The translations under genes were made by a program, and so were the position numbers. Source: Dictyophora rubrovolvata (lineage: Eukaryota > Basidiomycota > Agaricomycetes > Phallales > Phallaceae). Taken from it: 64,000 nucleotides of DNA. Numbering within the stretch: position 1 is the stretch's first letter; the number at the start of each line of letters is the position of its first letter. This document shows, piece after piece, positions 11,501 to 22,154 of this stretch. The notes under the pieces are model-generated. The model was not told the origin of the DNA. It worked only from the letters and a program-made list of their open reading frames with translations, and did no database searches. The stretch lies in the NCBI GenBank assembly GCA_029959195.1, contig CP114126.1, positions 1,054,001 to 1,118,000 on the forward strand, written 5' to 3'.

Positions 11501-11784
11501 ACAAAATTGTCAGGATCTACGTGAAATATGTGTGCAATAGCTATGCCCATTTGAGCCCCAGAGACTGGTGTTTCGACTATCGCGCCGGGTAAATGCTTTA
11601 CAATGGCATCGACATATATTTTCCGCGTTACTCGCCCCGATCCAAGCAGACGTTGGACTGGCGTGAAGAAAACAGGAGGTGGTGAGACATAGGAATTGCA
11701 GAGAAAAGACGAATTAACAGAAACATTAAAAGTAGAAATTTCAACGAGTGAAGGACAAAGAAAATCAGAGGGATGAGGTGACAT
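8571..11784 (-). pseudogene. MULE-type DDE transposase with two in-frame TGA codons
   Basis: Seven or more exons can be linked through GT-AG introns (for example GTAAGT...TTAG after CEKTHYTC, GTGAGC...TTAAG after YGHLFI). The N-terminal part has Cys-rich zinc-binding-type segments (CEKTHYTC...C; CRSPCKNQKCRGELIIC). HNPH/PPP-type residues follow in CPFVVIISTNPHSHTLPQP. The catalytic core shows LTIDTSFKRL (first Asp), TADRHCGQALGLGLYC (second Asp) and TTNGNEQAHRNINRDG (Glu). The C-terminus is a predicted coiled coil, ending in FGFYPNF. Stops interrupt it at 10293-10295 (context NL-stop-DEKYPAG) and 9893-9895 (context VVVA-stop-AITTSES). In each case CGA (Arg) would suit the context. Otherwise the frame is open, so the copy died recently. 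Confidence 0.8.
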
Positions 11785-12484
11785 AAGGAAAGGAATGTTG
11801 GACTTTGGTAAGACGTCGAAATTCAGGGAAAAACATCAAGGACTTTAGGCAAAAAAGTCGAGGTTTTTAAGCAAAAAACGTGTCATATTTTTCTTTGTTT
11901 GTTTGCAAAGGCATATAATGGCTAACTAATTCATTTCTTCAAGTTTCTGTGCACTGGGGTAACGCGGAGCACATGACTCTGTCTCCCTATTGCATATAAG
12001 ACCGCCGCAATTGGTTGGCTCAAAAATAAAGAGATGACGAAGCTCTAAAAATTGGAGGTAGATAATTAATAATTTCTTTTTTTGGTATTTTTCTTCTCCG
12101 TTGACTCAAATGATCCTCCGGGATGGGGCGTCCCCAGTGTTTTTTGAGTGTGAAAAAACATAAATTATCATTTGATTTTCACTCAATTTATTTACCTCGT
12201 GTTTTATGAATAGGACCCTGTCTTTATTTATTTCTTCCCGAGACAATTTGAGGGCATATATAAGGTGGGCATGGGCACCGCAGCTAACTCAGCACTTCAT
12301 CCTCATTCCCATTCTCCACAATCCTTTCTCATTGACAATGCAATATGCAATTGCCCACTCTCACTCTGCGCATTCCTTTTTTTCTAATCGAAACACCACA
12401 AGACGTTGGAGAGCCTCCCAGCATGCCTTGAGGCTGCCTCTTTCCTTTCTTGACCCTGCTCTTCGCACACTTTATGTTTCTGCC

Positions 12485-13452
12485 ATGGAACTACAAGCTG
12501 AGTCGCCCAACATCGTCACTTGCAATCCTTTCAAAAAGGAAGCTGAAGAAACACCGTAGTATGTCTTCCTTTTATCCTTAGTTCTTATTTAATTTTCAAT
12601 TTTTTCAGTCCACTTCACACTGGACGGTACTCCCATGCAGTGGCCGTAATGGCACTTGCAACATATGCTAGAGCACGAAGACTGGGCTGGTGCTGCTGGT
12701 GTTCATTGTGTGCCGAACGACCAAAGTTTGCAACATTCACGCAGGACCAACTTGGACCGTTTCTCGAGTGCTATGATTGCAGTTTCTATGGTAAGCATTT
12801 TCTGGCATATGTTTTCAATCCCTCACTGAACTTCAAAACAGTTCCTTTGAATAAAACATATGAAACGGCAACTGAACTCACAGGATATCCTTACACAGCA
12901 AATGGCGGTAAGTTGATCTTTTCATCATTCCTGTTCCCCCGCTAAATTTCACAACAGCGCTTCAGCCAATTATAAAGGCCCTAGCCATTCCCGCTCCAGA
13001 GAGAAACCAACTCAGCTGAATTCGTCGCAATAAACGAGAAGTTCGTCGAGAATATAGTACCCGTAAGCTTTAGTTTTTTTTATATAATCAATGGAAATTA
13101 ATTGTTATTCTAATTCTATCTAGCATACACTTTAAGGCTGCGCATCAAAGTAAAAGTCAAAAGAAGCCCAAGCCCAGATTTACCTGGCACACTTGAAGGA
13201 ATTCTCGCCAGTGTTAAATTATCTGAAGGAAAGAAATGTCAATCTACTTCCCAGAGGCAACGCTGTTCTGCCAATTCCAGCACCCGAACACACAAACCGA
13301 TGGAGATCTATGAAGAAGCACCTGCAGGTCATGATGACGACTCCACAAAGATCGAATTTTGCCCTTACTGTGGATCTGGGGTTGTTGAAGACCTTATGGA
13401 GAATCATTTGAAAGAAGACTGCATTGAATACGCAAACTACGGCTCAGACTGA
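12485..13452 (+). CDS. Accessory gene of the transposon, C-terminal C2HC zinc finger, unknown function
   Basis: The model starts MELQAESPNIVTCNPF and runs through introns at 12556-12609, about 12791-12840 and about 12907-12957, with a later one near 13062-13123. Exon 2 is Cys/Trp-rich (WCCWCSLCAERPKF). The last exon ends CPYCGSGVVEDLMENHLKED, then C, which fits a C2HC finger, and stops at 13452. The stretch around 12958-13061 cannot be joined to the last exon in one clean frame. Either my exon edges are wrong or the gene is slightly decayed. It is divergent from the transposase. Second genes in Mutator elements exist (VANC of plant VANDAL elements), but no homology to those is claimed. Confidence 0.5.
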
Positions 13453-13662
13453 GTTTTCCCTATAGCGTACTTACACTATTTCATAGCTTAGGATACCCTT
13501 AAATTTTACTCAAGCTTTTAATTCATATGCTCGATTAATACAAGTAGTACAAGTAGTAAATACACTAATTGATGCATCGCATTCGCAGTGGTTTTATTGT
13601 AAAAGACTTTCTCTATTGTTTCAGTAACTAACCATCATAGTGTTTCAACTGTAGCAAATCTA

Positions 13663-13740
13663 TGTGTGCTCTGTGGCCTAGTGCATACTGCTGGCTGTAT
13701 GTCTTTTTTAAAGCTTCTTCGTTCGATTCCCGTTCCCGCC
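13663..13740 (+). ncRNA. tRNA-like module in the right inner inverted repeat
   Basis: On the plus strand it has GGCCTAGTGCATAC (D-arm-like) and GTTCGATTCCCG (T-arm, B-box-like), ending in CCCGCC. It aligns with the left module and is followed, as on the left, by a GACGC then GCTTACTTCAT(C/T)CAG string. Stem pairing is poor, so a working tRNA is unlikely. Both modules read toward the nearer transposon end. Confidence 0.45.
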
Positions 13741-13842
13741 ATAATTTTGAAGACGCAGCTTACTTCATTCAGTTTTATTTTTGAACTTAGCGAAAAGAAA
13801 ATGATGCCGTATAATATATTTTATTGAAGTATATAATGTGAT

Positions 13843-13910
13843 GTGACTGGGGTCCATTCACCTAAGCGGCTGGATCTGAGATATCGATCTGAACAATCGA
13901 CCCATAACTC
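13843..13910 (-). repeat. Right terminal inverted repeat of the transposon
   Basis: It ends in ATAACTC and is the inverted partner of 8143-8210. Confidence 0.92.
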
Positions 13911-13919
13911 TGTACAGTG
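13911..13919. repeat. Target site duplication, right copy (TGTACAGTG)
   Basis: It is identical to 8134-8142. The MFS reading frame resumes from its last base. Confidence 0.9.
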
Positions 13920-14971
13920 CGGGGATCGGCGTCGGCAATGCTTTCGGACCGTTTCTCGGAGGAATTTTAGCACAGTATATCGGCTGGCATGGGATCTTTT
14001 ATTTCCTCCTCGGTCTGTCCCTGGCTATTTCAATTATTGTTACTCTTCTTCTTCCCGAAACTTTGCATTCTATTGTGGGAAATGGAAGTATTCCAGCGCC
14101 CCCGTACTTACTACCGCCTATTTGCTGGCTTTGTCCCCAAGATTGAAATTGAAACTGACGCGCCGCCGCCTCTTCAACGGAGTATACAACCGTCCAGAAT
14201 TATATTCGCCTTCATCGAGACTCCGCGTCTGCTCACTTATGTCGAAGTTCTCTGCTGTGTCGTGTTCACAGGCGTTTGCTATACCGTTTGGCAGAACAGC
14301 ATGGTGGAGACTTCGACACTCTACGCAGAGCGGTACCACTTGACCCAGCTTCAAATTGGCTTGACGTACATTTCAAACGGAATGGGAGCTCTTATTGGGA
14401 ATATTATTACAGGCCAGGTTTTGAATGCGGATTATAAGCGACAGCTCCGCAAAGAGAGGATTTCTACTAGCTCTGAGGACTCTCCAAATGCGAGAGTCGA
14501 ACATATTGAAAAGGCTCGATTACTCGATGAGTGTTATTGCACCCGCGTTCATATTAGCTATTATTGCATTTGGATGGATTATCCAATCCAAAACCCATAT
14601 CGCAGTTTCTATTACTGCCAGTTTTTTTATCGGCTGTTTCGACAGTGGCATTCTAACCAGTTTTAGTAGGTTTTTTTCTTCAAACCTGCCCTTTTTCTAA
14701 AAAAATATTTTCTCTAGCGACATTGATGGTGGACATGTTCGAGGAGAAAGCATCTGCCTCCACCGCAATTATCAATCTTGTTAGGTGTCTTCTCAGGGCT
14801 GTGGGTACTTCAACGATCGCACTCATGATCGCTGCTTTGAATGTAGGTTGGACATTTACAACGCTTGGTTTAACTTGCGTGGCGTTTCTTCCAATGGTAT
14901 GGGCTCAATATTAGTACGGCTTAAAGTGGAGGATGAGACGGCAAGGGAAGCAGGAGCACAAGAAAACATAA

Positions 14972-17064
14972 CCACGATGTTCATCTCAAACCCGGATTGG
15001 TGCTTTTGTGTAATGCCTCATGTACGAATCATAGTTCATATATTCTTGGTCTAGTCTAAATAAAAGCTGCGGATCCGATTGAGAATCACTCGTTTGGAAT
15101 TGTCGATATCATAGCCGACATCAAAAGTTTTCAAGGAATTTGATAATGGCACGAGCCAATTATCAACCCCCCCTTTGCGACGCCCTGAGGTAATCAAAGA
15201 CGATTAGACTCTATCAAAAGAAACATTTTCTGGCTTGGTTGGAGGTTCGCTGCCACCCCTGCAGGCCCGATTGCCTAGAACACGTTATCACTCACCAGAG
15301 GCCAGTTGACGAACTGAGATGATTATTAATGGTATGGGTATGTAGTAGCGTTTTTATACTAATTAGGCTATCATGTGGTACATAATTCTAGATCAACGGG
15401 CGATCTGGAAACTATCAAATAATCAGGTGAATTTGATGAATAATAAACAATCAGAAAGTTGTCATAACCTTGAATTCTAGTAAAAGGATTAGTTCTTTGC
15501 GAGAACTAGATTATAGCTCTTTCCCGTCTAACACGCCACGTAAGATTAGAACGTAGAGTAATAATCACCAACACTCAAAATTGTGCCTTCCTAATTACCC
15601 ACGTTTCGTATCGGGTGCCTGTATGCATATATAATGAGAAAGAAAGCCAGGTTATATCTATCACAGCCAGATTGTGTATTCAATCCGGCGAAAGGCCTAG
15701 GATGTCTATGAACGTGATTTGAATTAAGAAGATTTGGCCATTGATGTTGCTATACAAAATCGAGAGTCCGCTGTTTTCAGTTTATGGAGAGAGGGGCTTG
15801 CTTCCAATATAAGCATAGGCTTATCAGGACTGCGGGGACATAAACACATGTTCTGGGATTGTATTGTAATGTATGTGTGTAATATCACCACCACAACATC
15901 GTTCCGATTTTCTGTGACAATTCAATTTGTCATGATCAATTTCGCGGTCTAGAAGCTATACTATGTACTATGAATGTTGGAATACTCTGATTTCTGGCTG
16001 ATTTGCTCAGACCGATCAAGAGGCGTCGGGTTTGCGCCAAGGTCTCTTAAGCGTTTAAATTTGAAAGACTCGGGGATGTACTACCACATGCATTGTGTTC
16101 AATTTGATATGAATGAGCGAGTATGAACTAGTTAGCGACACTGATTCGGAGGGGTTCCCTAGCCGAGAGATGGCTCATGCCAGTGGAAAGTACATGTATT
16201 GTTACGGTGAAGTAGCAACGAACAGAAAATCAACCAAGACGAGATATTTCGTTACAAAACAACTACTTACTACATACTCAAACATGCACAGTTATAATCC
16301 GCTTGTGATGGGACCGCAGAGAGAACGTGTTGATCGTTTGGTTACGGACACAAATGTTGTCTCACTGTCTTAGATTCTCTAGGCTCCAGCAAGTTCCAAG
16401 CTCTAGCCATCACTACCATTTATGGTTGTCGATCTGAGTCGAGTAGGAGGCATTGGTTCGACCTTGACTCGACTAGGACCCACTATGCTCGACTCCAGGG
16501 GAAAACATCATGATTCCTTTGCCGTGGCAGGACTCGAGTGAGCCGCTCGTTCAAGGGGATTCTTGAATTCAATTCAATTGATGGTATTGTGGCAGTGACT
16601 CGACCAATTACAAGTGTAGTGGCAATCCAGACGAAGCAATGGCAAGGAAGTAAATACAACTTCCAGTTGTATTTCTGAACGTCGTCCACTGCCAGCCATT
16701 GGCAATGGTACGTAAAAATTTTGAAGAGCCCGGCGAGGAGACGGGGCGCGCGCAGATTATGTAAAAAAAATTTATATAAAAAAATTTATTTTTTTCGTTG
16801 GAGTGGATTTTCCAAGTTATTTGTCAGCACAAAAATAATTTGATTCCGAGTGCTTTCGAACTCCGACCCTGGCAACCGACACCGACGGCTTTTGCGCACT
16901 GGTCCCCTTTGAGAGTGTTCGGTTTCTTTTTCATCTTGTTCTGCTCGTTCCGCACCTTTCTTCATCTCCTCCTCCTCCTCCTCCTTCTTGTATTTCATTT
17001 TATTATCTTCACCATCTACTTCTGTACGTTCCGTTCGTAATTCCTCCCCCTCCAAAGTCAAAGC
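14972..17064. other. Stretch without a clear gene
   Basis: It is mostly AT-rich with stops in all frames. One short frame is listed separately (16113-16373). The last 300 bp, with pyrimidine-rich runs such as ctcctcctcctcctcc near 16970, is probably the 5' leader and promoter of the RGS gene. Confidence 0.4.
16113..16373 (+). CDS. Short hypothetical frame
   Basis: This 86-codon frame begins MSEYELVSDTDSEGFPSREM, has no signal peptide or membrane segment, and matches nothing I recognise. Its composition is protein-like (acidic head, Lys/Thr-rich middle). There is no splice or neighbour support, so it may be chance. Confidence 0.2.
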   Translation: MSEYELVSDTDSEGFPSREMAHASGKYMYCYGEVATNRKSTKTRYFVTKQLLTTYSNMHSYNPLVMGPQRERVDRLVTDTNVVSLS

Positions 17065-19395
17065 ATGTCTGGTTCTTCTCAGGTAAATCCATCATTATTA
17101 TCCCATCTCCATATACTTTGGCTCACATGTCTGATTTTCCTTGAAATTCGTAGGCAAATGGGTCGTCTAGCCATATGATGAAGACCACTAAACGTGGCCG
17201 CCCCTTTCTAAAGGTTAGTTTACTCGCCATCTGCGTGAACCAACACTCAAAATTATATCCTCTTTCTCCTCCCTCGCAACACTAATAGGATACCCTCGAT
17301 CTCTTTGCGACCCTTATCGTCTCCTTGGAATTGACGACACACAAGCAGTTTTTTCGTACATTCCCCAACTCCTTTACCACGTGTGTATTGGTCCATTTTC
17401 TCGCTTGCTGTGTATGAGCTCTTACGTTGAGAATCCGACCTTTTCTTTTTTAGCGACGAAGCAGCCTTAAATCTAGCATCTCTCAAATTCTCCCAATCTA
17501 ATCGTGGTCCAGACCCCCGTGACCCTTCACGAATTGTCACCACAACTACAACCACGACTTTCTCTATGACAAGAGAAATGGCCAAGGCAATGGCACAACA
17601 CTTCATGGACGCACGTTTAATCGAGAATGCCGCCGATCGTAGCTCGAATCTATTCAAAGAACGTGGCGTTTACGTCCTCACTCCAAAGGGTCTCCATGTT
17701 CTCGAGCGGTTTATCACAAAAAATGGCATGAACGCCGAACATCTACTTCATGTCTTCGCGTCCCAGCCCATTTGCATGAAACTTTTACATCTCGAACGGC
17801 GGAGTAGTGATGATGAGATTATCATTTCGCAATCTGTTATTACGGCTCTTTTCCGGCGGTTTGCTGGTCGTCAGCCCAACTATATGCCCACCGAACTTCA
17901 ACAGCCGCAAGACCCGGGCACTGAGTATCATGAACGGTCTAAAGGCATACCGGTCATGGACGTACAAGAACGCGCCAACAATGCTGGGGCCAAGATCCAA
18001 TTTACAGTGCACAAGCATTGCTTCACGGCTGTGTCTGCATTGGAGTGGCTATGTGACTTTACTTCGATTGTTGGCAGAGATGAAGCCGCAGAGATGGCAG
18101 CCCACTTTGTGCGGTTCGGATTGATCGCACTCGTTAGCGACAAGCGTAAGGGAACGGATTCCGCTGTTATCTTTACGGTAAGAGGTACAACGGGTAATAG
18201 CGCTGCTGCTGCGGTAAGCTTTCGCCCTATTGCCTTTTGGGTTCCCTGTTCAACTGTGGCAATGTGATGCTGATTCACTTTCTTTCCTTTTTTCTTATTT
18301 TTAGGAAACTGGTGATTTCCGATGCACCGCAAAGGCGATTTACCGCATTACGGATGAAGGTAGACGTGTTGCCCGGTGGGATCAATCGAGTAGTACACGT
18401 CTCGCTGGAGATTCACCCAACGCATCAAACACGAATCTCTCTTCGGAAAGACCATCAATCGACAATTCGGATGAAGGGATGGCAGGGACCGAAGTATCCT
18501 TCGGTTCGGGTCACTTAAACGGTCCGTCAAACCTTATGCAAGTCACAGACGCAAAGATTCACCGGCGAATATCAATGGCAGACAAACTTAACCTTGCTAA
18601 TCAAGTAACTTCCAAAGCCTTGAAAGAATCATATACAGATCGGTTGAAGCACATTGTCGACGAGCCAGCGCTGAGATCACTCTTCCGGGAATTCTTGCGC
18701 ACCAACTTTTGCGAGGAGAATTTATCGTTTTGGATTGAAGTTGAAGATTTCAAGCGCAAATTTCATATCACTTCGTCGGCTATCGCTGTTGGTTCATCGC
18801 AATTGCCTCGTCCGGGCCCTCATGCCAGAGCCACTCCGGGACAAGTTGCTATGGAGAAGCATCATGAGTCTCTGATTCAGATTGCCTTTGTGATATACAA
18901 CAAGTATTTGGCTCCGTCGTCACCATGCGAATTGAACATTGATCACGGTTTACGGAACGAGTTGGTCGCGTATCTTAGTGAGGTCATCACTGACATGACT
19001 GGAAAAGCCTTCCAAGGGCGGGTTGAGCCAGAACATGCCAGCGCTGTCAATGCGACACAGTTACAGACGATGATACGGTTGTATGAACGGATTCAGAACC
19101 ATGTTTTCCGGCTCATGGCTACTGATTCAGTACCAAAGGTAACGAACAAGCCTTTGTTGCCCCTGGCTTGTGTCACTCAACAAAGTTTTACTAGTTTATC
19201 AAAACACCCAAGTTCTTGGCGCTGCGGAACTGGGTTGATGAAACAGAAGCAGTAGATAATGACGGATCTTATCCTAGCATGCCTCCAGGTTTAGAGGAAG
19301 ACGAAGTCGGTCGGACATACGTAACCATTTCACAAGCTGCAAATGAAAGAGCTCATATAGGCAATCCTAATGGTGGTCAATACAAACCTGAATAG
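17065..19395 (+). CDS. RGS protein with DEP domains (Sst2/FlbA type), regulator of heterotrimeric G-protein signalling
   Basis: Six exons join cleanly: 17065-17082, 17154-17213, 17289-17380, 17454-18213, 18305-19138 and 19195-19395, giving 654 residues. The N-terminal half has two DEP-like regions, about residues 25-150 (DTLDLFATLIVSLEL...) and about 230-330 (KIQFTVHKHCFTAVSALEWL...). The C-terminal RGS domain starts near SYTDRLKHIVDEPALRSLF and includes FCEENLSFWIEVEDFK, the classic helix signature, followed by IYNKYLAPSSPCELNID. Fungal Sst2/FlbA/Crg1 proteins speed GTP hydrolysis by G-alpha subunits in pheromone and nutrient signalling, and their DEP domains tether them to receptors at the plasma membrane. 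Length and domain order match the family. The first exon is tiny (MSGSSQ), but the start is supported by a good splice donor. Confidence 0.92.
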
Positions 19396-22154
19396 AACGT
19401 CCTGTTCTTGTTTTTTTTTCTTTCCCATTGGTCATGGATGACTTCCCCTGCCACTTCCGAAGGTTGCGCGCCTTTTTATTATGCATATCCTTCGCGTTGT
19501 TAGTCTCCTTAATCACTCTTCCTTCATGATCATATGGGATGGGGGAAAAAAACTCTCCCAACCGGGCTCTTTTACCAACTATGCATTATTACCTGATGCG
19601 GCACTGGGTGCCAGCGACACGACCCCGACTAAACGACCCGCGGACCGAAATGTTGATATCCAGCTTTCAACCCTTTCATTCGTTCTTCACGGCCTGCAAC
19701 GACTTCTCACTATTCATATCCCCAGTTCATACATTGGCTCTGCTACCCTATTTCGCTTCGTTCTCTGGCATTTTCCTCAATCTCCATTATTATCAAAAAT
19801 CCTCCTCTCGTTTATCTTTCGAAAAAAAAAGTCTTTTGGTTGCTTCTTTTTCTCGTCGACGTCGAATCTGCAACTGAATTTCGGTCCGGATTCTGGTTTC
19901 TGTCGACGTCGACGGGGTCGAATTCACTCGACACCATTTGCTTCGAGACATTGCTTCTTCACCCTTATCGTCTCTCGATTCTCGCCTGCCCTATATTTCT
20001 CTTTTCTTCGGTTTTATTCTTTTCATTTTCTCATTTCTTAACTCTATTTCCCCTCGAAATGTAACTCGTGGTATCTTACACTCGCATTATTATTCCCCCC
20101 GCCTGCAATTGGGGTTGGCCTTTAGAACTGGACTAAGGTTACTCCGTTAATGACGACGCCATTTTATTGAGACGATATATATGCTTCTCCCTCCTTTGGT
20201 TTCTTGCCTAATAGTCCAGTGTTTTACAATACTAATACTATACCTGTATCATACAAACGTAGCTACGATGGATAAGGATTGTTTCCGTATACATATTTTG
20301 ACTTTGTCGACCACCCTCAATTTCAATTCAGATTGTTCCGGTGTTTCATGATAAAATACTTCGCAATAGTCGCGACGATCGCTATTACATTTCATTTTTT
20401 TTCCTGCAAAACACCGGAGTTTTGCTACACTGATCCGAGTTAAGTTCGGAATGTTTTAACTGCCTGCTTGTACTGGCTTGTGCATTATACCTTGAGCTTG
20501 GACGTTTTGTTCAATGAAAGTGTACGCATACATATAGTTGCAGGACCGCCGGACTCGAGCCTGATGCGTTTTTTAACGGGATCGATAAGCACGACCGACT
20601 CGGATCCGGAGACTGTAGTCACCACCCACTTCATTGGATACATATCTTAATAGTACCTGGTATTAAGTTTTGTGTCAACGAGTTCGTGCATGTATGTAGT
20701 TGGGAATGGGCGCGTCGTATTCAGTGGCATTGGTTTCGAACATTATTACTTACTTATTTTAAAGTCTTTGACTGTTTGAAGAGGCCGGAAACACACGCTA
20801 AATTGGAAACAGAATGAAAAAAAAAAACTTGCAACACACTAATTCATTGTCGCCGAAAAGGTACCCCATCAGCACATGAGGAGTACACATGCAGGGACGA
20901 ATATTAATATGGTGGTGGATATGTAATATGTAGCCACGGCTTACTAGGAGGTAGATCCACTTCAAATTACGTACTTGTGTAGTTTTCAAGTAGTGCCACT
21001 CGTGGAACGCTTCGGATCCATTTAGCTTGGGCCCAAGTTGGCTACAGTTATCGGAACCGTTGAATATGTACTTGTCAAAACTTAGTCAATGTACACCATT
21101 GGTTGATCGTTTCGTCGCCAGAAAAGATCGCCAACGGAGTAATGGGTTAATACATAGACCTTTGATAATCCAGCCACAACCTCGCCATACTTACTGTACC
21201 TCTCCAGTTCTGTTCGCTTATCGTTGTTTTTTCGGGATTTTTATTTTCAAATTGTTCATCCCCGATTTACGCAGATACGATACCGATACCGATACCGATA
21301 TATTGATTTGAACGCGTTGTCGGTGATTACGCAGTGACTGGCCATAATTTGAAATCAAGGGTTGTTTCAAATCCCGTTATAGCTTCATCTGAAACGGAAA
21401 TTTACGCTGGAAAGATTTGTTTTCCACAAAAGTTACCGCGAGTCTTTTTTTTTGCAAATTCGAACAAGGCTTGACGCCGAGTGCAGGAGTCATCGCAAGT
21501 TGCGCCACGAGCTCAAAGTTGCCTTGATCGCCTATTGTTATTGTCCTAAGTTGCTTCTATATCATCAGATCGCCTACCATTTTTCATGGAAAGAGGTGCA
21601 AATTAGGAGAATCGTTCTTCCTATGCTGATTAACAAAACACATTAGTCATAGCGAAAGCAAGCCCGTCTTATGGTCTTACTTCGATAAGATCCGCTCGAC
21701 CGATGGCACTTTTGATCACACTGTCTGATTCTGGTTCCTTGTCGGTTAATGTCAACCTCATTTAATAGTATTCCACGATTGCTCTGAACTGATTTAGCGC
21801 TTTCGAATGTGACCCCTATTTAATTTTACGGAACATACTTGAGTTATATAAATAGGCGGCGCAAGAGCTTGACATCATCATAATCTCATCATCAAAATCT
21901 ATCGAGTCTCAAGTACATGGCTGCATGGTTTCAATACATGTTAAACTCACGGATAGCAACAAATGAAAATACCGTGTCAAAAGCCATGTGGGACCTCCTT
22001 TAAAAGCCACCTGCGGCAAAATTGCCTATTGGGTGGGTCACAAGGTCCACCTGAGTTATTCACTTTGATGCCATCTAACTTCTGATTTGCAGATTTCGAA
22101 GCCCAAGATATTTACTTTGATATGTTTAGTGAGGAGTTAGCTTGGGTTAACTTC
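19396..22154. other. 2.8-kb stretch with no recognised gene
   Basis: This runs from the RGS stop to the PCH2 stop on the other strand. Frames at 19481-20150 overlap each other in several registers in pyrimidine-rich sequence and look like chance. A short ATACCG microsatellite lies at about 21276-21303. The rest shows no domain, tRNA or repeat that I can support. Confidence 0.45.

Larger units (their letters stand above)
8143..13910. mobile_element. Mutator-like DNA transposon (MULE), 5,768 bp, inserted in the MFS gene
   Basis: The ends are GAGT...ACTC, with 68-bp outer terminal inverted repeats that differ at about four positions. More diverged inner inverted repeats extend to roughly 240-270 bp from each end. 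A 9-bp target duplication flanks the element. Inside are a minus-strand DDE transposase (8571-11784) and a plus-strand accessory gene (12485-13452), divergent from each other across about 700 bp. Assignment to the Mutator superfamily rests on the 9-bp duplication, the long inverted repeats, the terminal G and the DDE transposase pattern. The family resembles abundant Agaricomycete elements whose transposase carries TTNGNEQAHRNINRDG. KDZ elements (8-bp duplication) and CACTA/Plavaka elements (CACTA-type ends, 2-3 bp duplication) fit less well. Confidence 0.85.
7649..14971 (+). pseudogene. MFS transporter gene, split by a DNA transposon and decayed
   Basis: This is a host gene in two parts, 7649-8142 and 13911-14971, separated by the transposon. 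Part one encodes transmembrane helices 1-4, with the MFS signature GTLGDMYGRR in the helix 2-3 loop and RDLTPPNDRGGAMGMYS. Part two resumes with SAGIGVGNAFGPFLGG, then LPETLHSIVGNGSIPAPPY, a later helix set and the tail YGLKWRMRRQGK. Leaving out the transposon and one target copy joins the parts in frame (GMYS, then AGIGVGNAFGP). Other lesions: a frame change near 7700-7720, another near 14100, a third between about 14450 and 14530, and a TAG at 14912-14914 before the tail. A GT-AG intron fits at 14667 to about 14716. It resembles the DHA1 drug:H+ antiporter group; the substrate is unknown. Confidence 0.85.

Noticed and set aside
8143-13910. A KDZ or CACTA/Plavaka element
   Set aside because: KDZ elements make 8-bp target duplications and CACTA elements 2-3 bp, with CACTA-like tips. 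Here the duplication is 9 bp and the tips are GAGT.
16430-16510. Repeated GACTCGAC/GTCGAGT strings as a possible hairpin or attachment site
   Set aside because: The matches are short and irregular, and no flanking element or gene supports a site.
17253-17657. A minus-strand gene over the RGS 5' exons
   Set aside because: It lies antisense to well-spliced RGS exons and has no motif; the frame is open only because of the composition of the sense strand.
19481-20150. Several overlapping plus-strand frames downstream of the RGS gene
   Set aside because: They overlap in three registers in T/C-rich sequence, lack motifs, and have no consistent splice signals.
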